Below, one piece after another: positions 1 through 5,405 of a stretch of DNA of 8,802 nucleotides. The position numbers and the translations under genes are program-made. Source of the stretch: Bacteroidota bacterium. GTDB taxonomy: Bacteria > Bacteroidota > Bacteroidia > Chitinophagales > Chitinophagaceae. How positions within the stretch are numbered: position 1 is the first letter of the stretch; each line of letters begins with the position of its first letter. The stretch is taken from assembly GCA_013414745.1 (NCBI GenBank), contig CP058707.1, forward strand, positions 66,542 through 75,343. Reading direction: 5' to 3'. Below the pieces are notes generated by a model. The model did no database searches. It worked only from the letters and a program-made list of their open reading frames with translations, and was not told the origin of the DNA.

Positions 1-624
1 GCCGGTCAAGTTTAAATTCACTGCAACCCCGGGGCAAGGGTTATTGGGTGCAGCGGATGCAGTACCTGCAACGGGTACCCCGGAACATGGCGTCGTAGAG
101 ATCACATTGAAATTGTAATCTTCACATTCTCCAAATGTAGAAGAAACACAATAATCACTTGTACCTGGTACACCCGCATAAATGCATAAGACACGCATAC
201 GTTTAACTCCGGGTGTTGCACTAATTGGAACGGTAAAGCTGCCCGTTTGTGGGGTTAATGAAGCTGTAGTTGATCCCCACACATCTTCTCCAGGATCTGC
301 GAAACTCTGATTGTTATTCCAATCTACCCATATACGAAATCCTTGTGACCAACTTGGGCCTGATTGAACGGTAAAATTGACGGTCTGACCTTGAATTTGA
401 GAAACAGTCATTCCACTGTTATAGACATAAGAACTGGGAAGCGTACCGTTACATCCACTGTTCAGGTTCGAAATGTTAGAAATCCCCGGTTGTTGAGAAA
501 TTATGAATCTGATCACCAACAGTACACCCTGTGGTATACGTTGGTAAACAGTATTGCCCACTACTATAAAAGCTGGTGAAACTTAATACAAAATTAAAGA
601 AAGTACAGGTAGTAGTTTTCTCAT
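1..624 (-). CDS. Gene C: secreted GEVED-domain surface protein, 5' part only, two frameshifts
   Basis: Seen: ATG at 624-622 begins MRKLLPVLSLIL; one missing base near 588 (TTGTA for TTGGTA) moves the frame, after which it continues VLSFTSFYSSGQYC, together a good Sec signal peptide. The mature protein opens with YCLPTYTTGCTVGDQIHNF, typical of the start of GEVED domains. A second indel, an extra base in the CCCC run at 484-487, is needed to join this to SNISNLNSGCNG. The domain continues with RIWVDWNNNQSF, DPGEDVW, KRMRVLC and GECEDYNF, the GEVED hallmarks. It is followed by CSGVPVAGTASAAPNNPCPG, the start of an Ig-like linker closely matching gene B. Inference: a T9SS-exported adhesin-like protein whose C-terminal part and sorting domain lie outside the window. 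Its own promoter sits just upstream. As written the frame is broken, but both breaks are one-base changes in or next to short runs, so sequencing error is likely. No enzymatic function is implied. Confidence 0.85.
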
Positions 625-638
625 CTGATGTGTTTTTT

Positions 639-668
639 CAAATATAACAAATTGTTAATTCACACAAA
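639..668 (-). promoter_or_regulatory. Bacteroidota-type promoter of gene C
   Basis: On the minus strand TTTG (668-665) is followed by 18 bases and then TATATTTG (646-639), matching the Bacteroidota sigma-ABfr consensus TTTG / TAnnTTTG. The -7 box ends 14 bases before the gene C ATG, so the leader is short. No Shine-Dalgarno motif is visible, as is usual in this phylum. This indicates gene C has its own transcription start rather than depending on read-through from gene B, whose terminator lies just upstream. Confidence 0.7.
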
Positions 669-700
669 CAGATTCTATGAACTTCTCATCCGAATTAATA

Positions 701-728
701 AATAAAGCGCCCAAAAGAGCGCTTTATT
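701..728 (-). terminator. Intrinsic terminator of gene B
   Basis: A perfect 10-base inverted repeat, AATAAAGCGC (701-710) and GCGCTTTATT (719-728), with an 8-base loop. On the minus strand the stem is followed by the T/A-rich TATTAATT. It starts at the gene B stop codon as written (728-730), or about 25 bases beyond the more likely stop at 753-755. It separates gene B from the gene C promoter. Confidence 0.8.
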
Positions 729-952
729 CACAATTTATCCATGTAAATCACATTAGTTTTTCTAACTAGCTGCGAGTAATTCAATCCTTTGTCGTTGCTG
801 AGGCGGATCATATACATCCCATCTGCCAATCCTTCCATACTCACCTGGGTCGTATTCAATCCTTCTGTTAAACTCAGGGATACTGTTTTCACCAAACGTC
901 CGGTGGCATCCATGATCTTTAATTCGGCCTGAGTTGCCTTCGGTGTATTCAC
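728..952 (-). CDS. Gene B segment: T9SS type A C-terminal sorting domain
   Basis: Seen: NTPKATQAELKIMDATGRLVK, then EGLNTTQVSMEGLADGMYMI and NYSQLVRK, the strand pattern of the type A sorting domain. The preceding SLYPNPVQNQLTL lies in the next segment, separated by a one-base loss near 955 (gene A has AAGTGTC where B has AGTGTC). Known: this domain directs substrates through the type IX secretion machine and is usually removed or exchanged for a lipopolysaccharide anchor. The last nine residues (TNVIYMDKL) look spurious: one more A in the run at 757-761 would give the ending RKN followed by TAA at 755-753, matching gene A. The ATG is not a real start; it is an internal frame artefact. Confidence 0.85.
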   Translation of the reverse strand: MNTPKATQAELKIMDATGRLVKTVSLSLTEGLNTTQVSMEGLADGMYMIRLSNDKGLNYSQLVRKTNVIYMDKL

Positions 953-1257
953 CTCAGTGTCAACTGGTTCTGTACCGGATTCGGATACAAACTCACCTGG
1001 GTTTCGTTGCCGAAGTATACATCTACCACCTGGCTGTAACTCACCTTACCATCTAAATCTTCCTGATGCAAACGGTAGTAGTTGTGCCCATTGATCGGAT
1101 AGGCATCGGTATAAGCATAGTTCAGAATACTTTGACTGTTCCCATTCAAACCCTTGCTGCTTATTTTATCGGATAAAGCACTAAAGCTCTTTCCATCCCG
1201 GCTGCGTTCAACAATGAAATGACTGTTATCGATCTCCTGAGAAGTGATCCATGTCAA
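949..1257 (-). CDS. Gene B segment: pre-sorting-domain beta-sandwich (ERSxDG module)
   Basis: Reads LTWITSQEIDNSHFIVERSRDGK, then NYAYTDAYPINGHNYYRL and DGKVSYSQVVDVYFGNE, ending SLYPNPVQNQLTL. This arrangement (LTW...SQEIDN, ERSxDG, NYYRLxQxDxDGK, then the SLYPNP start of the sorting domain) is very common immediately before T9SS sorting domains in Bacteroidota. It is a structural spacer or stalk module with no catalytic residues. The segment is in frame with neither neighbour: a base is missing upstream near 1284 (CCC against CCCC in gene A) and downstream near 955. The matching gene A stretch is continuous. The first ATG is internal. Confidence 0.85.
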   Translation of the reverse strand: MTWITSQEIDNSHFIVERSRDGKSFSALSDKISSKGLNGNSQSILNYAYTDAYPINGHNYYRLHQEDLDGKVSYSQVVDVYFGNETQVSLYPNPVQNQLTLR

Positions 1258-1598
1258 GTCGCTTTGCTGGCCACGACGTTGCCCTTAAAGCTGAGTAAAC
1301 TAACCGGTAAGGGTGCATTCATCATATTGCAGGTATGGCAATAGAACGATGAAAATCCGCTGACAGGGAAACATACCGTCCATACCGTGGTTGTTGCATC
1401 ATAACTGATATTCAGTTGGTTGTTCGGGATGCTGATTGCTGTGGTACCATTCTGCCCTACCGTGCCACCATCTACTTTCGTGATACACATGTTTGACATC
1501 AACGACATGTTTGTTGAAGTAGGCAGTAATGGCCAACCCGTCAGACTGGCATCTGAGTTGTACAAGGCAAAATCATCATCCAGATAATATAAACACAC
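1254..1598 (-). CDS. Gene B segment: middle beta-sandwich region ahead of the ERSxDG module
   Basis: Begins CLYYLDDDFALYNSD and continues through SLMSNMCITKVDGG to YDATTTVWTVCFPVSGFSSF and YCHTCNMMNAPLPVSLLSFKG. The PLPVSLLSF tract is the usual start of the module that precedes a T9SS sorting domain. The earlier part matches a Cys-containing extracellular module that I cannot assign to a named family. The corresponding gene A residues are in one open frame, which shows the true join: the upstream part of this frame starts near 1715, where B lacks one T (GATCCAAAT against GATCCTAAAT). Ends at a TGA produced by the 1284 indel. Confidence 0.75.
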   Translation of the reverse strand: MCLYYLDDDFALYNSDASLTGWPLLPTSTNMSLMSNMCITKVDGGTVGQNGTTAISIPNNQLNISYDATTTVWTVCFPVSGFSSFYCHTCNMMNAPLPVSLLSFKGNVVASKAT

Positions 1599-2731
1599 AT
1601 AAGCACTATCATTGTTCGTGGGTGTGATGGTATAGGCCCGGTTAACATAGGGCTGTCCATTGTGGAATGGTGTCTGACAGGCGATATCTTCAAGTACCGA
1701 TACGGATCCAAATCTGTGCCATCCGGAGCATCAAAAATCGCTGCCACTTTTTTACAATCCTGCGATGAACGTATTGTATCACCTGTTCCATCCGTGAAGG
1801 CCATAATATTATTGCCCACATTTCCGCAATAAGAGAAATTCAGATTTACATCCTGAGATACGATATGATTGGTTCCGCCCTGTACATCCACAATCGCAAT
1901 GGCACTATCGCTACAGGCCGGCGTACTGTTGGTGACAATGACCATATACACCGTGTCAGACTGTCCAATTGCATGCGGGTTCGGGTGTGGAATTGAATAT
2001 GCTGGATCTTCATAGTACAGGGTATCGCTGCCGGGAGGAACTGTCGAGAACGGATTGATTAGTGAGGCCACATCCAGTACATTCGGTGCACAGGCTGAAC
2101 CGGTCAGAAAGCCGGCCGTAAAATCAGGCAACGTATTCACCACCAGATACAAACTATCACTCGAATAACAACCGGTGGCGGCATAGTAGACTTTCGAGTA
2201 AATAAAGTTTGTACTCGATGTATCATTGGTCGGATTCAGAATTTGAGTCACTAAGGCATCATCAAAATAATAATCGACAGAAGCTGCCGCATTGTTTCCG
2301 GATACAGCGCCATTCATGGTTGTTAAATCAAAAATGGCTCCATTGGAACTTGGGGCGAATTCGCAGGCTGTGAGTGTATCCTGAAAAGCTTGTGGTGTAG
2401 GATTAATATTTAAATCCACAGGAACACGGCAATTGGTAGCACCGGCACAAGCTGCATAAAACGTGGTAGTACCCACTGTATTGGAATTGGTGATTCCTGA
2501 ACCCGTTGTAGTCAACGGGTTAAATGGTGTGGTATTATAAATCGAGGTTCCACCCGTTGGAACAGTATACCAATCAATAGTAGCTGGCACGTAATTATAA
2601 TAAACCTTCAACTTAATTTGTGTTACGCCCGGGAAATTGGCTCCTATGTCTGATGCGTTCTGGAAATCATTCCAGGTTTCCCAATATCCAACATTCAGCA
2701 CGCTTCCTGCATTACTAAAGATGGTGGCCAA
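1541..2731 (-). CDS. Gene B segment: central Ig-like and beta-sandwich modules
   Basis: The frame starts upstream of the nominal TTG at 2731: it is open from about 2808 and reads GGVATTTGGAFPNTEFFYTR before ATIFSNAGSVLNVGYW. It holds an Ig-like module (IDWYTVPTGG...GTTTFYAAC), a repeat-like module (FDLTTMNGAV...VDYYFDD...YSSDSLYLVV) of the type seen in large gliding or adhesin proteins, and then an SGSDTLYYEDP-like module with TVYMVIV. The match to gene A ends at GTDL near 1715, after which this frame is out of register and the last part (DPYRYLKISPVRHH...) is not genuine protein. Extracellular structural role inferred; no catalytic motif seen. Confidence 0.75.
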   Translation of the reverse strand: MATIFSNAGSVLNVGYWETWNDFQNASDIGANFPGVTQIKLKVYYNYVPATIDWYTVPTGGTSIYNTTPFNPLTTTGSGITNSNTVGTTTFYAACAGATNCRVPVDLNINPTPQAFQDTLTACEFAPSSNGAIFDLTTMNGAVSGNNAAASVDYYFDDALVTQILNPTNDTSSTNFIYSKVYYAATGCYSSDSLYLVVNTLPDFTAGFLTGSACAPNVLDVASLINPFSTVPPGSDTLYYEDPAYSIPHPNPHAIGQSDTVYMVIVTNSTPACSDSAIAIVDVQGGTNHIVSQDVNLNFSYCGNVGNNIMAFTDGTGDTIRSSQDCKKVAAIFDAPDGTDLDPYRYLKISPVRHHSTMDSPMLTGPIPSHPRTMIVLMCVYIIWMMILPCTTQMPV

Positions 2732-2799
2732 TTGGGCTGGTAAAATTTCACGGGTGTAGAAGAATTCTGTATTGGGAAACGCACCTCCAGTTGTGGTGG

Positions 2800-4281
2800 C
2801 TACTCCTCCACGGTAATCTGTCCGGCACCGGTATTATAACCTGTTGGACAAGGACTATACAAGGATGCGCCATTCGGGGTAGCTCCGTATAAAATAAAAC
2901 GGCACTCGGTAGGATATCCTGATGTGAGGTTGGTAACCGTTAGTTTGGCATTTTGCGTGAAATAGGCATTTGATGGAAGCGTTGTCGGAATAGTAGCGGT
3001 TCCGGCCAATCCGGCAAATTGATTCTGGCAATTCGCACCAACCAAAGAGGTTCCCGTTGTGGTTGCGCCTACATTATCTGGTGTGGGTAAGGAGGCTGTA
3101 AAAATAATTTCAATTGAATCCTGAACAGGTGCCGCGCATCCACTCACAGTAAGTCCTTGTCCAAATGGAATGGAATTGTATTGGCACAATTCATAATCCG
3201 GGCCGGCAGTTGGGCGCAAGTTGGTACGGCAAACCGGACTGGATAAGGAATCATTCAGTAAACTTCCGTTCACTACCCCACCCGCATTACCAATGGTCAA
3301 CGATGTATTGATACAATAGTTACCGCCATCAAACATATTTACATTGTTGAAGGTGAGCGTTTGCGAGGTAGCACCATAAGCGTTTAAGGTTCCGGTGCTT
3401 AATGTTCCGGTATAGGTGACCAGACCCAAAGGACCATTCACCTTTAAGGTACAGGTCACTGGATTGGTAGTCAGATTGATCGTATTTGAACCATAGTTAG
3501 TGACATTCACCGTAACCGTTTCTAGCTGAAAACACGATCCGGTAGGTACATTAATACTGCTCACTGCATCATAAGGAGAGGGTTGGATGATATTCACGAC
3601 ATAATCTTCGGTTTCACCATAGCCGTAGGTACCACAAGGAACTATGGTGGTAGCACTAGATTGTCCACCTTCCTGATCGATCACACGCATTCGGGTTGGG
3701 CCACTTAAGGCCGTAATCGGAACAGTAAATGTGGCGTTCACGGTGGTAGGTGGTACACAAGAAAGTCCAGTTGTACCGGAAAAATATACTTCCTCACTCA
3801 ATTCAAATACAGTGTTTTGATTATAGTCGATGTATATTTTAAATGCATTCACAAAATTTGTCGTTCCGCAAGAACCCACCGTCAGGTTTGCTGTGTGTGC
3901 CAGTCCTTTGTATAAGATGGGATACGGAGTACAAGATGTAAAATCTGAATATAAGGATGCCGTACCGGTGCCCGTGCAAGCCGTACCAGTGAGGCTTTGG
4001 CATGTTGTCGTATTGTTTAAAGAACCCAGTGTCACATTGGTAATCTCTTCATCGGCAGTAATTGTTGCCGCTGAAGTACAATAACAGGGTGAGGTTGGTG
4101 AAAATGGTTGAACAGCAACGGGACCTGCTACTGTGGAGGTATCCAAACCACCGCTATTCTGACAAGTGACTACACAACAATAGTATGTTGTTGAACCTGC
4201 AGGCGGCGTGTAGTTTATAGTCTGTGCATTTGAACCCGGAATTGGAACCCAAGGTCCGTTGGGCGAAGTGATCTCCACCAT
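2800..4281 (-). CDS. Gene B segment: Ig-like tail, GEVED domain and CARDB-like module
   Basis: A 493-residue open frame whose ATG is internal. Residues 1-60: end of an Ig-like linker (NGPWVPIPGS, YYCCVVTC). Residues 67-231: a GEVED domain, with KIYIDYNQNTVF at 148-159, EEVYF, TRMRVID at 196-202 and the name-giving motif here as YGETEDYVV at 221-229. Residues 236-332: a CARDB-like module (VTVNVTNYGSNTINL...SQTLTFNNVNM). The remaining 150 residues are a beta-rich region with several Cys and no recognised family. The frame ends ITVEE-TAG at 2800, but the protein clearly continues in the -1 frame (GGVATTTGG). The same break is present in gene A. Upstream, one G is missing near 4270 (TGGTGGAGA for TGGTGGGAGA). 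Confidence 0.85.
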   Translation of the reverse strand: MVEITSPNGPWVPIPGSNAQTINYTPPAGSTTYYCCVVTCQNSGGLDTSTVAGPVAVQPFSPTSPCYCTSAATITADEEITNVTLGSLNNTTTCQSLTGTACTGTGTASLYSDFTSCTPYPILYKGLAHTANLTVGSCGTTNFVNAFKIYIDYNQNTVFELSEEVYFSGTTGLSCVPPTTVNATFTVPITALSGPTRMRVIDQEGGQSSATTIVPCGTYGYGETEDYVVNIIQPSPYDAVSSINVPTGSCFQLETVTVNVTNYGSNTINLTTNPVTCTLKVNGPLGLVTYTGTLSTGTLNAYGATSQTLTFNNVNMFDGGNYCINTSLTIGNAGGVVNGSLLNDSLSSPVCRTNLRPTAGPDYELCQYNSIPFGQGLTVSGCAAPVQDSIEIIFTASLPTPDNVGATTTGTSLVGANCQNQFAGLAGTATIPTTLPSNAYFTQNAKLTVTNLTSGYPTECRFILYGATPNGASLYSPCPTGYNTGAGQITVEE

Positions 4282-4397
4282 TGGAAGAACAAATTCGCAG
4301 CAACAGTGCTACCCGTTAATGTTAAATTCACCGGAGTACCAGGACATGGATTGGTAGGATTTGCTGAAGTTGTTCCGGCAATGGGTACCCTGAACAT
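4215..4397 (-). CDS. Gene B segment: Ig-like linker
   Basis: Reads VPIAGTTSANPTNPCPGTPV then NLTLTGSTVAANLFFQWW, an Ig-like (Ig_7/PKD-like) linker common in Bacteroidota secreted proteins. It closely matches the linker after the GEVED domain of gene C (VPVAGTASAAPNNPCPG). Comparison with gene C's GGGGTACCC shows that B has lost one G near 4393, which breaks the join from PCSG to VPIAG. The frame leaves register again near 4270, so only residues 3 to about 42 are genuine. Confidence 0.75.
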   Translation of the reverse strand: MFRVPIAGTTSANPTNPCPGTPVNLTLTGSTVAANLFFQWWRSLRPTDLGFQFRVQMHRL

Positions 4398-5022
4398 GGA
4401 CTACTTAGTAAATTCAAAGTGACAGCATCCGGTAAATGCTCTGGGGTTAAATGTTAACCCGGCTGCCGGTCCGCCATATCCAACAAACTGGCCTGCAATT
4501 TGGTATTCTCCGATATGTAAATTGACCCCGGTATTTGAAAAAGTAATGGGCACAGCACCCGTTGGGTTGGCTAATCCTGTATACTCCAATCCAACACTAC
4601 TCCTAGCCAAAAACGATATGTCGTATTCGCTGGAATCATAAACGACAATCCTGAAAACAAGGTGTTTAAAGTTCCAACCTGAGCATTTAAAGGTGCCGCG
4701 TTGTTGATGGTTACCGTATTCGTTGAAATCTGCGTCCACCCATTGGCCGCATTTACATAGGTGTTGTACCAGATAAAGAAGTAGCAGAATACCACAACTC
4801 CACACTAGAACTACCCGTTCCTGTGAAGTAATTGCCTACTTCGGTTAAGATGGCAGGAACGAATTGGTGTTCTCTATAACAAACGTAATCCCGTTTTGTC
4901 CATTGTTGCCATATACCGTACCTGTTCCCTGAGTAACGGTATTGTAACTAATAGTTTGGGAACTAACCCATAACGGAAAAGTGAGAAAACAACAACCATT
5001 GGAATTTGTAGTTTTTGTTCAT
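4398..5022 (-). CDS. Gene B segment: signal peptide and N-terminal beta-sandwich, split over several frames
   Basis: Pieced together across five or six one-base breaks: MNKNYKFQWLLF, then LTFPLWVSSQTISYNTVTQG (signal peptide end, likely cut near VSSQ), GTVYGNNGQNGITFVIENTN, ILTEVGNYFTGTGSSSVELW, NAANGWTQISTNTVTINN, LSFMIPANTTYRFWLGV, SVGLEYTGLANPTGAVPITF and NLHIGEYQIAGQFVGYGG, ending TLNLLSSPCSG. The pattern (NGITFVIEN, ELWYSA, NGWTQI, IPANTTYRFW) resembles an N-terminal beta-sandwich domain common in Bacteroidota T9SS proteins; I have no exact family name. Because every piece is protein-like in a different frame and the breaks sit in short runs, indel errors are the simplest explanation. 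Gene C has a GEVED domain in this position instead. Confidence 0.7.
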
Positions 5023-5057
5023 TGCAGCATATTTTCTTAAAATTAAGGAATTGCTGT

Positions 5058-5091
5058 TAAACTTAATAAATTGGAGGTAAAATTCTACAAA
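5058..5091 (-). promoter_or_regulatory. Possible promoter of gene B
   Basis: TAAGTTTA (5065-5058) matches TAnnTTTG in all but the last base. TTTG at 5091-5088 lies 22 bases further upstream, slightly longer than the best spacing. It ends 35 bases before the gene B ATG. Weaker than the gene C promoter. Confidence 0.3.
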
Positions 5092-5178
5092 TCTTCTTTC
5101 ACATTTTTCTTCCTAGGCCCGATAGCATCATGTTTCATCAGATACCATTTGCTATAACTGATCAAATTTAAACCGCAT

Positions 5179-5195
5179 TTGTTCATTAAGAACAA
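5179..5195. repeat. Short inverted repeat in the A-B spacer
   Basis: TTGTTC (5179-5184), ATTAA, GAACAA (5190-5195): a perfect 6-base palindrome with a 5-base centre. Could be a protein-binding site or chance; no T-run follows, so it is not a terminator. Confidence 0.25.
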
Positions 5196-5228
5196 GTCCT
5201 TAAACGACTATCAGGTTTCAATAATAAA

Positions 5229-5256
5229 AAAAGGACCACTATCTGGTAATCCTTTT
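5229..5256 (-). terminator. Intrinsic terminator of gene A
   Basis: Inverted repeat AAAAGGA (5229-5235) and TCCTTTT (5250-5256), with an inner CCA/TGG pairing. On the minus strand it is followed by a T-rich run (TTTTTTTATTAT in all). It lies about 26 bases past the gene A stop codon, the same spacing as gene B's terminator from its probable true stop. Confidence 0.65.
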
Positions 5257-5281
5257 ATAAGGTAATCGCTACGAACGCAGA

Positions 5282-5405
5282 CTAATTTTTACGAATAACC
5301 TGCGAGTAATTCAATCCTTGTCATTACTGAGGCGATCATATACATACCATCTGCCAATCCTTCCATACTTATCTGGGTGGTATTCAGCCTTCGTTAAACT
5401 CAGGG
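5282..5405 (-). CDS. Gene A: end of the T9SS sorting domain, heavily frameshifted
   Basis: With missing bases restored this reads SLSLTEGLNTTQISMEGLAD, GMYMIRLSNDKGLNYSQVI and RKN-TAG, matching gene B's sorting domain. As written the frame is lost at about 5402 (two bases), 5391, 5386, 5333 and 5321. Five or more indels in 125 bases is far denser than elsewhere in the gene. Confidence 0.7.

Larger units (their letters stand above)
753..4275 (-). repeat. Tandem repeat copy B (3' 3.5 kb of gene B)
   Basis: Aligns with 5282-8802 at an offset of 4527-4530 bases. The central part (956-3735) differs from copy A at about 35-40 positions by eye, about 98-99% identity. Above 3736 identity falls to about 75-80%, and below 955 to about 85-92%. 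Confidence 0.9.
728..5022 (-). pseudogene. Gene B: full-length T9SS-secreted multi-domain adhesin-like protein, frame broken by about 11 indels
   Basis: The complete paralogue in the window, about 1,430 residues if frames are joined. Order of parts: signal peptide (5022-about 4950), N-terminal beta-sandwich (about 4950-4410), Ig-like linker (about 4400-4100), GEVED domain (about 4085-3585), CARDB-like module (about 3570-3230), further beta-sandwich modules (about 3230-1310), ERSxDG module (about 1300-1020) and type A sorting domain (about 1010-753). ATG at 5022-5020 was chosen because it starts MNKNYKFQWLLF, a Sec-like signal. Apparent indels lie near 4985, 4862, 4757, 4605, 4425, 4393, 4270, 2808, 1715, 1284, 955 and 760. 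Nearly all add or remove one base of a short run, and the protein similarity resumes at once in the new frame. It is therefore either a real degraded gene or, more likely, an intact gene read with indel errors. Role inferred: surface adhesin or matrix protein; ligand unknown. Confidence 0.8.
5023..5281. other. Intergenic spacer between genes A and B
   Basis: No coding potential on either strand. Holds the gene A terminator (5229-5256), a short inverted repeat TTGTTC-ATTAA-GAACAA (5179-5195) of unknown meaning, and the weak gene B promoter. No tRNA, small RNA, insertion sequence or attachment site was recognised. Confidence 0.6.

Noticed and set aside
364..579. Plus-strand open frame of 71 codons
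   Set aside because: Lies opposite gene C's GEVED domain; the minus strand gives recognisable domain motifs, the plus strand none.
2790..2820. Programmed -1 ribosomal frameshift at the shared break
   Set aside because: No slippery heptamer or convincing downstream structure seen; kept only as a remote option.
3830..4084. Plus-strand open frame of 84 codons
   Set aside because: Antisense to gene B's GEVED domain; no known motif and no promoter.
4571..4795. Two overlapping minus-strand frames (4571-4795 and 4401-4805) as separate genes
   Set aside because: Each is genuine only in part; together they form one beta-sandwich domain of gene B with indels between pieces.
5023..5281. Insertion sequence, integrase site or recombinase target between A and B
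   Set aside because: No transposase, terminal inverted repeats or target duplication; only a 6-base palindrome.
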